Origin: Candidatus Caccoplasma merdavium
GTDB taxonomy: Bacteria > Bacteroidota > Bacteroidia > Bacteroidales > UBA11471
Assembly (NCBI GenBank): GCA_018715595.1
Contig: DVLI01000017.1
Span: forward strand, 1-64,000
Reading direction: 5' to 3'
Length of the DNA stretch: 64,000 bases
This document shows positions 6,607-13,721 of the stretch, in pieces (positions within the stretch are counted from its first letter, which is position 1; every line of letters starts with the position of its first letter). The notes under the pieces were generated by a model that worked only from the letters and a program-made list of their open reading frames with translations, searched no databases and had not been told where the DNA came from. Made by a program: the position numbers and the translations under genes.

Positions 6607-6879
6607 TTAGATGAAAGACAAATGTGTATCATCCAACAGACCACTTTCTACTATCCTTTTACAAAGCTCATGTGAAGCCCTGTTTCTAAGGTCTGTCCCA
6701 TAGTTCTCACTGCCCACCATTCTTATTATGGCAACAACTGTCCTTATTAAATTCTGCTGCAAAGTCCGGTGAAAGCACCTTGTACTTTCTGCAAATAGCG
6801 CAGGATTCCAGCCATAATCATTCAAGGCTCTTTCCAAGTCTTGTGCAGCCTTGTATTCACGTGTATTCTGTATGTCCAT
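6607..6879 (-). CDS. Small cytoplasmic protein of unknown function
   Basis: A 90-residue, mostly helical, charged protein without signal peptide or membrane segment (EYKAAQDLERALNDYGW near the start, ELCKRIVESGLLDDTHLSFI at the end). No family is recognised. It is the last gene of the backbone module on the minus strand, separated from the DUF3871-type gene by about 100 nt that contain a terminator-like hairpin (6920-6952). Similar short helical proteins are common beside DUF3871 genes on Bacteroidales mobile elements; that statement is from general familiarity, not a search. Confidence 0.6.
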   Translation of the reverse strand: MDIQNTREYKAAQDLERALNDYGWNPALFAESTRCFHRTLQQNLIRTVVAIIRMVGSENYGTDLRNRASHELCKRIVESGLLDDTHLSFI

Positions 6880-6919
6880 TTTTGTATTGTTTATTACTAT
6901 ATTTATAAGAGTGTCAGGA

Positions 6920-6952
6920 ATAAAAATCGAACACTCCCCATAATGAGGAATG
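6920..6952 (-). terminator. Terminator behind the DUF3871-type gene
   Basis: On the minus strand an 8-bp stem with two G-U pairs (6945-6952 with 6932-6939) and a 5-nt loop precedes a T-rich run. It lies about 30 nt behind the stop at 6983. Confidence 0.5.
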
Positions 6953-6982
6953 CCCGATTGTCAGAAGTGAATCAATAAGCAC

Positions 6983-8008
6983 TTAGCCCAAGAACCAAGC
7001 GTATTTCGTATCTCCATGCAGTGCATTGTTGATGCCTACCGCCACTTCCGTTGCATTCACAGCCCTTTGCAGATAGGTGTCAATATAGCTGCTCTTGTTG
7101 GCTTCTGTCAGCAAGTTGTGGAAGTCAAACATGGAGATAGTGTTGCCTTTCGCTCCAAAATTCGGATTGGTGAAGTAATCACGGCAGACATTGTTAATCT
7201 GACTGTCCGTAATCAACAAACGTGGAACTGACCTTTGGTAGCCATTAGGCAGAGCCTGATATAATCTCATCCTGCCCACTATCTGCGCAAACTGTGTTTC
7301 TGTGAGATAAGACTGTGATAAGTTCTGCATCAGGTGAATCTCCCTCGCAGGGTTGAAGTTGTAGAACAGTTCAAGAACAGCCCTGTAAAGGTCATTCAGA
7401 TTCATTACTTCAAGTTGAAGTTTCACTCCGTCCCCTGTAAGCACCTGATTGCTGCACACGTTTACTCTCCAACCGATAAAGACAGAGAACTTCTCCATGC
7501 CTTTGTTAGCCCTGTAAAGGTTCAGGTCAGAATAGTTCCGGACACCTCCAATGCAAAGCTCCAACTTCTGACCGTTCACCTTTTCATGAATGGTAGGAAT
7601 GGTGAATGCAAAAGCCAGTCTTTGGTAGAACTGTGTCTTTTCAGATTCCAACAACTCACTTGCTTTCTTGCCAAGTGCTGACGGAACCCTGCCACGTACT
7701 ATGTGCGACACACGTATTGCAGGCTCACAGATAGTTTCACCTGAAAACATGGTCTGTGCTGCTTCATGCACTGTGTGAATGAAGTCCTGATGAGAGATTG
7801 TCAACTCCTGATTCGCCCATGTAGGCACTACACATTGTGTTGTCAGTTCCTCAATGGAGATTTCAGAAGTGTTGGCTTCCAAGAAATTCACGCTGGGTCT
7901 GATGGATGGCTGTTCGCTTACTTCCTCAAAAGGAACGTACTCTGCATCCTGTGCAAACGAAGAATGATTGCTGCGTACCATTGGTACAAATGATAATGTT
8001 GCTTCCAT
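6983..8008 (-). CDS. DUF3871-type protein
   Basis: A 341-residue cytoplasmic protein. Length and conserved-looking segments (VRGRVPSALGKKASELL, FAFTIPTIHEKVNGQKLELCIGGVRNYS in part, FSVFIGWRVNVCSNQ, VGRMRLYQ, near the C-terminus MFDFHNLLTEANKSSYIDTYL) match my memory of the DUF3871 family. That family is widespread on Bacteroidales mobile elements and has no established function. The position between a helicase-like gene and a small unknown gene, far from the cargo row, suggests a maintenance, replication or antirestriction role; that is inference. A perfect inverted repeat (8043-8061) and two direct repeats (8086-8134) lie upstream of its ATG and could control it. Confidence 0.6.
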   Translation of the reverse strand: MEATLSFVPMVRSNHSSFAQDAEYVPFEEVSEQPSIRPSVNFLEANTSEISIEELTTQCVVPTWANQELTISHQDFIHTVHEAAQTMFSGETICEPAIRVSHIVRGRVPSALGKKASELLESEKTQFYQRLAFAFTIPTIHEKVNGQKLELCIGGVRNYSDLNLYRANKGMEKFSVFIGWRVNVCSNQVLTGDGVKLQLEVMNLNDLYRAVLELFYNFNPAREIHLMQNLSQSYLTETQFAQIVGRMRLYQALPNGYQRSVPRLLITDSQINNVCRDYFTNPNFGAKGNTISMFDFHNLLTEANKSSYIDTYLQRAVNATEVAVGINNALHGDTKYAWFLG

Positions 8009-8042
8009 AATTTAATTGGGATTAAGTGTTATTGATTACAAG

Positions 8043-8061
8043 GACAATGACTATCATTGTC
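8043..8061. promoter_or_regulatory. Perfect inverted repeat, putative operator
   Basis: GACAATGA and TCATTGTC are perfect 8-bp inverted arms with a 3-nt centre, about 35 nt upstream of the DUF3871-type start codon. The size and placement fit a dimeric repressor site; no cognate regulator is visible in the island. Confidence 0.45.
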
Positions 8062-8085
8062 ACATAGTTATAGAGGTTTATAGTA

Positions 8086-8134
8086 GGATAGGTTATATTT
8101 TTCTCCTGTACCTATCGGATAGGTTTTACTTTTC
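8086..8134 (+). repeat. 31-bp-spaced direct repeats
   Basis: The 18-mers at 8086-8103 and 8117-8134 (GGATAGGTT followed by T/A-rich sequence and TTTTC) match at 16 of 18 positions, start to start 31 bp apart, about three helical turns. The second overlaps a small palindrome CCTATCGGATAGG (8111-8123). Iteron-like or repressor-site-like; function unknown. Confidence 0.45.
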
Positions 8135-8398
8135 CATTCCACTTATGGGGAGGGGAGTTTTTGGGGGTGTAGTCGCTTGTATGTAACACTTCCCGTATTT
8201 TTTTGATTGGCACAAGTTCCTGTTTAGCGTTGTATGTCGCTTTTAAGTTGTAAAGGGGCTATTGCGAATTAGAATTGAGTGGTGCTATATATGTCAGAAT
8301 TTTAGCGGTCATTTATTGATAAGGTTAACTTGATAGAATCCGACTTCTGTTTAGTGAACTACCTTGATTGATATTAAAAAGAGAACAAGTATATAAAT

Positions 8399-8432
8399 TC
8401 AAAAATCCGCAATCGTAAGTGACTGCGGATTT
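8399..8432 (-). terminator. Terminator behind the helicase-like gene
   Basis: On the minus strand 8432-8424 pairs with 8411-8403 (AAATCCGCA with TGCGGATTT) around a 12-nt loop, followed by a T-rich run. It lies just beyond spacer repeat copy 6. Confidence 0.65.
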
Positions 8433-8476
8433 AAGAAATAGAGTAAAATTGAATGTCAGTAAGAGTTTCTTGTTGA

Positions 8477-8532
8477 GAGTACCTTTTTTTTGATTCTCCC
8501 TATAAAACAGACAATCAATGAAAAAAGTCCTT
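8477..8532 (-). repeat. Spacer repeat, copy 6
   Basis: Core TTCTCCCTATAAAACAG (8494-8510), nearly identical to copy 3, with arms carrying GTACC-T-run and A-run-GTCCTT. It starts 5 nt behind the helicase-like stop codon, showing that the repeat also occurs at the edge of the backbone module. Confidence 0.75.
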
Positions 8533-8537
8533 GTCTT

Positions 8538-10343
8538 TTATATGAGAGATTCAATTAGCCATAATGCCTTTTGTCCTTTGTGTTTGCATTCTTCGACTTG
8601 GAAGAACTCACGAATCGTCTGTGCTGTAACCGTATCTTTGGGCGATATGTCAAGCATCTTATAAAGTCTGACTAATTCAGCCTTTATATATTTCAATGTA
8701 TAGCATTTCCCTACTTGAAAGGAGTTCTTCAATAGTTGGACAAACTCAACACCTGTCGTCTTTTCCCGATAGCGTTTCAGTATCATGGCTTCTTTGATTT
8801 TCTTCGGTGAGTAATTGTTAATCTCTATCACTTCCTTTCCTACCGTTTCATAGGCTTCCACTATAAAAGGGTCAAGTCTGCGAAGTTCCCTTATGTGCGT
8901 TTGAACAATGGGAGAATCCATGTCGTTTTTCAAAGATTCAAGAATCTCCACCAACTTTTTACGGCTTTCCTTTATTGATGTATTCTTGTTCTCCAATGTC
9001 AACCGTTCCTTGTCGCCTAATGGATAAAATAGCGAATCGGATATTTCCGCTCTGAAATGGCTTGTCTTTCCATAGAGTGACATGAGCAAGTCAATGTTGT
9101 TGTATGAGGACTTAACCAATGCTTCATCCATATAGTTGTCAATGGCAAAATAATCAATCTTGCCGTTTTTCAGCATTCTGTTGAACGGTAGCACGTCCAA
9201 AGCTGCCTTGAAAGCGTTTCTTGTTTCCAAAGAGGTTGCACAATCATATATCCGTTTGACCGTCATATATGCTTCTCTACTTGCTTTGAGATATTCCACT
9301 ATGCCGGACTTTGTTCTAACAGGGTAACTTTCATTGGTGTTCACGATATGGTGTATGGTGGAAACTCCACCCCTAAACCGTCCGATTGCTTGTACCGCAT
9401 CCGTGCAAGGGTCTATCATCGTATATTCAGCAAAGTAAGGCTCTGTCACAAAGACAACATCGGGTTTCTCGTCAAGTTCTATATCCAATGCACTGTAAAA
9501 ACGGCTCGTAAAAAACATATAGAGCTTCTTGTGCTTGTTGTTCCAATTATCATAGGCACGGTTGAATCCGCTTCGTTTCAGTTTATCCACGCTCTTTGTG
9601 GAACAAAACACCACACTGTCTTCAATGATATTCAGCTTATTCATAAGTTGAAGAATCATGTCTGTGCTGTTGATGAAAAAGCAAATGCTTCTCGGTTCTT
9701 CCTGTACCTGTTGAATTTGGGGCAGGGTCACGTTCAACGCTTCAAGCACGTTGTTTGTATGGACTATGTTCATTGCTTTTGTGTAATCGTAATCAGGTCT
9801 TACTTCTACAAGTATGAAACCTTGTTTTTCAAAACGTGGGTCAGAGGGAATAATCGGGGTTGCTGACACCATAGCTTTCCCGTCAAAATGAAAGAAATCG
9901 TCTATTGGCAAAGTTATATCCTCCCGATAATCGCTGTCCTTGACAAGTTTGTGGCACTCATCCAACAACATGAAACACATCGTGTACATATCCAGTTCCA
10001 AATATTCAAAGGCTTGCTTGACCTTGTAGAAACTTTCGGGTGTACATAGTATCTTAATGAGCTTACCATTGGCAATGGTGTCTTCAAGATATGCAATCAC
10101 ATCATCTACCGTGACTTTCTGCATTACCCCGAAAAGGTTGTCTTTCTTGTGCTTCGGGTCTTTACATTTGCCCACAATGGGCGGTTGGTTTAATTCTATA
10201 ATAATAGAATGGCGTTTAGCCTTGATTTCTGAATAAGTAGCTCCCAGTCCTGTAAGCGTCTTACAGAGAATAGTATTTGTTTCAATCGTATAAATATCAG
10301 ACAAGCGTTGTCCTTGACTGATGGATAATATGCTTTTTCTCAT
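8538..10343 (-). CDS. SF2 helicase-like protein
   Basis: A 601-residue protein with the motif order of superfamily-2 DNA/RNA helicases. An unusual Walker A-like TGLGATYS lies at residues 31-38 (no lysine in the classical GKT position, although KT lies just before it at 28-29). DECH is the Walker B at 128-131, VSATP is motif III at 159-163, and QAIGRFRGG is the arginine-finger motif VI at 318-326. The region after about residue 380 is helical and unassigned. ATP-driven remodelling of nucleic acid is expected, but the atypical P-loop makes activity uncertain. A hairpin separates it from the upstream 166-residue gene, and a spacer repeat plus terminator follow its stop. Likely a maintenance or replication function of the island; a defence role is an alternative. 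Confidence 0.65.
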   Translation of the reverse strand: MRKSILSISQGQRLSDIYTIETNTILCKTLTGLGATYSEIKAKRHSIIIELNQPPIVGKCKDPKHKKDNLFGVMQKVTVDDVIAYLEDTIANGKLIKILCTPESFYKVKQAFEYLELDMYTMCFMLLDECHKLVKDSDYREDITLPIDDFFHFDGKAMVSATPIIPSDPRFEKQGFILVEVRPDYDYTKAMNIVHTNNVLEALNVTLPQIQQVQEEPRSICFFINSTDMILQLMNKLNIIEDSVVFCSTKSVDKLKRSGFNRAYDNWNNKHKKLYMFFTSRFYSALDIELDEKPDVVFVTEPYFAEYTMIDPCTDAVQAIGRFRGGVSTIHHIVNTNESYPVRTKSGIVEYLKASREAYMTVKRIYDCATSLETRNAFKAALDVLPFNRMLKNGKIDYFAIDNYMDEALVKSSYNNIDLLMSLYGKTSHFRAEISDSLFYPLGDKERLTLENKNTSIKESRKKLVEILESLKNDMDSPIVQTHIRELRRLDPFIVEAYETVGKEVIEINNYSPKKIKEAMILKRYREKTTGVEFVQLLKNSFQVGKCYTLKYIKAELVRLYKMLDISPKDTVTAQTIREFFQVEECKHKGQKALWLIESLI

Positions 10344-10360
10344 AATGCTGTTTAATTTAA

Positions 10361-10395
10361 GAGAGTGGAGAGCTGTTGATTGCTCCCCAACTCTC
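10361..10395 (-). terminator. Strong hairpin between two backbone genes
   Basis: A long stem with one bulge (10361-10373 with 10382-10395) lies between the stop at 10412 and the helicase-like start at 10343. It is followed on the minus strand only by a weak T/A run, so attenuation or RNA stabilisation is as likely as full termination. Confidence 0.4.
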
Positions 10396-10411
10396 GGTTA
10401 AGTAATAATGC

Positions 10412-10912
10412 TTATCTAATCAATCCTCTTTCTCGCAAATAGCTTGTGATTTCCTCGTCACGTTCCATAAAGAAAAGGACAGTTCCGTTACGGAAATTGG
10501 CTACTGCTGTGAGCTTGCCAGTCCTGTCCCGAAATTCAGGGGTAAACTGAATGTTACCTATTCCGTTTTCCACAAACAGCTTCAACATTTCTTTGCGGAA
10601 CTTGTTGGCATCCCTTTCTTCGGACTTGGCTACTGCATCGGGCTTCACGTTGAAGTCCTCGGTTTCACCTTTCATCAGATAGTTCATCACCCATGCAAAT
10701 GCTTCTTGGTCGATTTGATAGGCAAAGTTCTTGGTTGTCTTGCTTTCCACTCTAATTGCTTCATAGCCGTATCGGTCTATGGTGAAGTAGAGGGTCAATC
10801 TCTCATTGCGATTCATCATCGCTTTCAACTCTGTGTGAGCTGCCGTATTATCATACGACTGTTCTACTTGGGGATTTATCCCCTCAAAATTGTATTTCAT
10901 CATACCAATCAA
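10412..10912 (-). CDS. Conserved-looking protein of unknown function
   Basis: A protein of 162-166 residues without signal peptide. The second ATG (MMKYNFEG, or the next Met) may be the true start, because the first residues MIG add nothing to the fold. The middle reads RLTLYFTIDRYGYEAIRV, a beta-hairpin-like stretch, followed by helices and a C-terminal region FRNGTVLFFMERDEEITSYL. No family recognised. It is the gene immediately upstream of the helicase-like protein in the same direction and may form a functional pair with it. A possible -7 box with one mismatch (GACCTTTG, complement at 10989-10996) lies upstream. Confidence 0.6.
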   Translation of the reverse strand: MIGMMKYNFEGINPQVEQSYDNTAAHTELKAMMNRNERLTLYFTIDRYGYEAIRVESKTTKNFAYQIDQEAFAWVMNYLMKGETEDFNVKPDAVAKSEERDANKFRKEMLKLFVENGIGNIQFTPEFRDRTGKLTAVANFRNGTVLFFMERDEEITSYLRERGLIR

Positions 10913-11060
10913 TAGTATTAAATATTAAACATCGTAATCTACCCACACATTGCTATGCTGCATCTCGCTTTGTATTTCGATTACGTTGCAAAGGTCGGTA
11001 TTATTCTTGGGGAACTTTGGTAAGTTATTAAAACTGTTTTTAGAGAGTTTTTTACCAAAC

Positions 11061-11095
11061 AAAAAGGGTGTGTCAGAATAGACACACCCTCTAAA
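11061..11095 (-). terminator. Terminator behind the 11120-12115 gene
   Basis: A perfect 9-bp stem (11066-11074 with 11081-11089, GGGTGTGTC) with a 6-nt loop and A/T runs on both sides. It ends transcription of the minus-strand gene whose stop is at 11120. Confidence 0.8.
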
Positions 11096-11119
11096 AATCA
11101 TATCGAATGAAAAGGCTTG

Positions 11120-12115
11120 CTAATAATATCTTGATGAATCTGTATTATTGGGAGAGGTCTTATATTGCTTTGCTTTGATTATATCGTCAATCGAATCATA
11201 TTGCATGAGATAATTTTTTAACGACACGCGAATTCTCTCCCCATCCATATAATCCAAAAAGCTTTCTTTTTCCTTGTACTCAATTAAATTGAGCCTGTTC
11301 AACAAGTCTGCGATAATCCTGCCTTGTTTTTTGGTTACAGATTTTTCAGTCTTGGACTTGCAGTTAGGTATATCTTGCAGCAAGTGATAAGTTCCCCACA
11401 TAAATCTTATTGCGTTCACATTCATTTTAGCCCCAACAGTTTTTCCATAAATGGCATATAATTCCTGCTCGGCTTCTTTTACGCTTTTTACACCAAGATA
11501 TTTTTCAAGATAACGGTCAAGTGCTTCCTGAAACCACGGTGTCTGCTCGTCTATCTTTATAGGGCTTAAATCACCAAATGATATTCTGCATTGTTTGTGG
11601 TATTTCTTGACTTTATCATTCAGACTATCGTTGTGGTGCAAGCCTATGTATAGTTTCAACATATCAGGACGGATGGCATGGATGTATTCTTGATATTCGT
11701 AATTCATATCTTCCTGTGTGGATTCCGTTGTTTCCAATTTATTTCTCATTAATAGGGCACAGGCATAGAGCAAGACTTGGTAAACTTCGTCTTTCTCTGT
11801 AATTTCAAGTTGGTTTTTCTCGCAGAAATCCTCTATGGTAAGCAAATAGGTATCTGTTGATATTCTCATAGGCAATTCTTCTTTTGCTAACGCTTCAAAA
11901 TGCGCTTCTGCGTAAGCATTGACATCATAATGCCCTTTTTCATTCATGTATCTTTCTTTGTTGGAAGATTCATCTAACTTTATGCTTGCATAGTTACCAA
12001 AAAGTTCTTGTATGTACGGATTGTTTCTATCTATTCCAAACCATTTCTTTAATCGAGGTTCAAGACGTATGAATTCCTCCATTGTGAACAGTAGTCTTAA
12101 ATAATCTCTTTCCAT
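11120..12115 (-). CDS. Cytoplasmic protein of unknown function
   Basis: A 331-residue, highly charged and largely helical protein without signal peptide or membrane segments. It begins MERDYLRLLFTMEEF and ends in a Ser/Asn/Thr-rich tail (TSPNNTDSSRYY). No catalytic motif or known family is recognised. It sits directly downstream of the recombinase gene (75-nt gap) and has its own -7 box (12139-12146) and terminator (11061-11095), so it is probably an independent transcription unit. Its place next to the recombinase suggests a role in island maintenance, such as an excision or stability factor, though it is far longer than classical excisionases. Confidence 0.6.
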   Translation of the reverse strand: MERDYLRLLFTMEEFIRLEPRLKKWFGIDRNNPYIQELFGNYASIKLDESSNKERYMNEKGHYDVNAYAEAHFEALAKEELPMRISTDTYLLTIEDFCEKNQLEITEKDEVYQVLLYACALLMRNKLETTESTQEDMNYEYQEYIHAIRPDMLKLYIGLHHNDSLNDKVKKYHKQCRISFGDLSPIKIDEQTPWFQEALDRYLEKYLGVKSVKEAEQELYAIYGKTVGAKMNVNAIRFMWGTYHLLQDIPNCKSKTEKSVTKKQGRIIADLLNRLNLIEYKEKESFLDYMDGERIRVSLKNYLMQYDSIDDIIKAKQYKTSPNNTDSSRYY

Positions 12116-12138
12116 ATTTTATGTTATTCATTATAGGG

Positions 12139-12146
12139 CAAAGTTA
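12139..12146 (-). promoter_or_regulatory. -7 promoter box for the 11120-12115 gene
   Basis: TAACTTTG on the minus strand matches the Bacteroidota -7 consensus TAnnTTTG, 24 nt upstream of the ATG. No good -33 TTTG was found at the expected distance. Confidence 0.45.
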
Positions 12147-12189
12147 CAAATAATCCCGCCTATCGTTCTGATAAACAGGATTATTTTTA

Positions 12190-13392
12190 TTAAAGTAGTG
12201 ATTTCATCGCTTCATCAATCTGCTCATTGTCAAAGCTGTCAAGATAGATTTGCGTCACTCTTTCAGAACTATGCCCCATTATTTCACGAATTACTGCTGT
12301 GGGAACACCTGCTTTCTTCATCACTGTTGCTTGGCTGTGCCGGGCAACGTATGTCGTAAGTGGTATAGGCAGGTTCAGTTCTTCGCCAATCTCTTTCAGC
12401 CGTTTGTTTACTTTGGCAATAACCTTATGAATGCGGTTGGACTTTTGTATCTCTGTCTTGTGAAAGGATGAGAGAATGGGAAAAAGGTATGGGCTCTCTT
12501 TGCGATGGTATTTCTTTATGAGTTCCAGTGCTTGTGGTTGCAAGGGAATCTTTATCAACTTGCCTGTTTTGTGACGTTTGTAAACGAGCTTGTCCTCTAT
12601 GAGGTTTGCCGGAGTGAGGTGCGCAATATCTATAAAGTTTATCCCACCACAATAGTAGGTAAACGCAAAGATGTCTATCGGGAATCTCATATAACGGTTG
12701 GTCGACTTGTAGGCCAGAACGCGTTCCACGTCAGCTTTTGACAGAGACCGTTTCACTGTTTCTTCATGCAGTCGTGACACCTTGAATTTCTTGAATGGGT
12801 AACAATCCGGTGAAACTGCATCATCTTCCATTGCCACATTATAAATAGCTCGTAAGGTGCGAAAGCGTATGCCGATGGTGTTCTCTGCCAACCGCTTTTC
12901 CCGTAAAAACAACTCGTAACGTTTCAGCCAAGCCACATCCATTTCAGAAAAATAGAAGTCAAGACTGTGGCAAAACTCTTTGAGGGAGTTATGCAGTTGC
13001 TTGACGGATAAAGCGTAGTTCCTACGACCTGTCTTTATAAGGGAAGTGATGTGTCCATGAAAAATATCTTCCACCGTCTTACGGTTGGTACGCTTTACGC
13101 AGACTTTTTCTACAAGCGAAGTAGGGGTGAACTCTTGATAGGTTGCTTTGAGCTCAATAATTTTAGCGGAGTATTCCTTGATTTTATCCGCTATGAGCAT
13201 TTCGATGTACTCACGATTGGGACAATCTGCTTTTGGCTCATTCTTAAGAAAGTCCCAATGTGCAGGATTTACGGATATGCCAAGACTGACATATTTCCGT
13301 TTTCTGTCTTTTGTCACTCTCAACATTAGAGGTGATTCATTGTTACTAAGTACTTTGGACTTGTAACAAACGGCTTTTACTGTAATTCCCAC
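12190..13392 (-). CDS. Tyrosine recombinase (island integrase)
   Basis: A 400-residue integrase. The arm-binding beta domain is at about residues 3-50 (GITVKAVCYKS onward), the SAM-like core-binding domain at about 105-205, and the catalytic domain at about 215-395. Catalytic residues visible are Lys in the beta-hairpin YKRHKTGK (about 272-278), Arg351 in ARHSQAT, His374 in MGHSS and the nucleophile Tyr383 in QIYLDSF. At the first catalytic Arg position the protein has CGGINF (248-253), so that Arg appears replaced by Gly. IntDOT-type Bacteroides integrases also lack this Arg. The frame starts with GTG at 13392, placed so that the arm domain is complete. The gene lies 106 bp from the att core and two bases from the paired GTTTACAC sites. 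It most likely catalyses integration into tRNA-Lys, and possibly shuffling at the spacer repeats. Confidence 0.9.
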   Translation of the reverse strand: MGITVKAVCYKSKVLSNNESPLMLRVTKDRKRKYVSLGISVNPAHWDFLKNEPKADCPNREYIEMLIADKIKEYSAKIIELKATYQEFTPTSLVEKVCVKRTNRKTVEDIFHGHITSLIKTGRRNYALSVKQLHNSLKEFCHSLDFYFSEMDVAWLKRYELFLREKRLAENTIGIRFRTLRAIYNVAMEDDAVSPDCYPFKKFKVSRLHEETVKRSLSKADVERVLAYKSTNRYMRFPIDIFAFTYYCGGINFIDIAHLTPANLIEDKLVYKRHKTGKLIKIPLQPQALELIKKYHRKESPYLFPILSSFHKTEIQKSNRIHKVIAKVNKRLKEIGEELNLPIPLTTYVARHSQATVMKKAGVPTAVIREIMGHSSERVTQIYLDSFDNEQIDEAMKSLL

Positions 13393-13393
13393 G

Positions 13394-13413
13394 GTTTACA
13401 CGCTGGTTTACAC
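13394..13413 (+). other. Paired GTTTACAC motifs, putative recombinase arm sites (right)
   Basis: GTTTACAC at 13394-13401 and 13406-13413, same spacing and orientation as at 969-988. They abut the integrase start codon, so occupancy could also repress the integrase. Confidence 0.6.
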
Positions 13414-13452
13414 AAATTGCGTATATTGGGGCGAAACAGGGGGTGAAAACAA

Positions 13453-13485
13453 TAAAAAAAGAGTCGCACATTAATGTGCAACTCT
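13453..13485 (-). terminator. Terminator of the intact tRNA-Lys
   Basis: On the minus strand an 11-bp stem with one mismatch-type G-T pair (13485-13475 with 13470-13460) and a TTAA loop runs into seven T residues. It is island DNA and replaces the original tRNA terminator now found at 763-793. Confidence 0.8.
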
Positions 13486-13497
13486 CTGAAAATCAAA

Positions 13498-13552
13498 TGT
13501 GACCCCGGAGGGGCTCGAACCCTCGACCCAATGATTAAGAGTCATTTGCTCT
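13498..13552. repeat. Right attachment-site direct repeat (attR core)
   Basis: Identical over 55 bp to 795-849. It forms the 3' two-thirds of the intact tRNA-Lys gene. Confidence 0.85.
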
Positions 13553-13572
13553 ACCAGCTGAGCTACGGAGTC
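13500..13572 (-). tRNA. tRNA-Lys (anticodon CTT)
   Basis: A 73-nt cloverleaf on the minus strand. The 7-bp acceptor stem is GACTCCG with CGGGGTC, and the D arm contains AGCTCAGCTGGTAGAGC. The anticodon stem AATGA/TCATT encloses loop CTCTTAA with anticodon CTT (Lys, AAG codon), and the T arm has GGTTCGAGCC. The CCA end is not encoded. Its 3' part is the island attachment site, so the gene was restored by the integrating element. Confidence 0.95.
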
Positions 13573-13583
13573 ATTTGCGGGTA

Positions 13584-13614
13584 CAAAAGTAATGCTTTTT
13601 GCCGAACCGACAAA
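13584..13614 (-). promoter_or_regulatory. Promoter of tRNA-Lys
   Basis: TTTG (13614-13611) and TACTTTTG (13591-13584) are separated by 19 nt, an exact Bacteroidota sigma-ABfr promoter, with the tRNA 5' end 11 nt downstream. Confidence 0.8.
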
Positions 13615-13721
13615 AGTTTTTGCAGGTTTTTATTTGATGAAGTGAATTTCTTCTGTTTTGCAGGAGTGTTGCCAAGGTGGAAAATGGCTTTGGAGCTCCC
13701 TCAGCTTTCTTGTCAGGGGAT

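Larger units (their letters stand above)
8009..8537. other. Intergenic control region between DUF3871-type gene and helicase-like gene
   Basis: A 529-nt non-coding stretch. From right to left it holds spacer repeat copy 6 (8477-8532), a terminator for the helicase-like gene (8399-8432), a 31-bp-spaced direct-repeat pair (8086-8134) and a perfect palindrome (8043-8061). No open frame and no consensus promoter is evident on the minus strand. It is the longest gene-free stretch of the backbone module and could hold a replication or partition site. Confidence 0.5.
795..13552. mobile_element. Genomic island integrated in tRNA-Lys(CTT)
   Basis: The island is delimited by an exact 55-bp direct repeat at 795-849 and 13498-13552, which is the 3' part of tRNA-Lys. 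A tyrosine recombinase lies just inside the right end (12190-13392). Base composition is visibly AT-rich against the GC-rich sequence on both outer sides. All credible genes inside are on the minus strand. The right half (about 6600-13400) is a backbone module of recombinase, helicase-like protein, DUF3871-type protein and unknowns. The left half (about 1200-6600) is a row of small cargo genes with repeated spacers. I see no relaxase, coupling protein, transposase or recognisable replication initiator, so transfer would depend on helper functions. Confidence 0.85.

Noticed and set aside
1211-8532. CRISPR array
   Set aside because: The repeated spacers are separated by whole genes of different length, not by short uniform spacers, and no cas gene is present.
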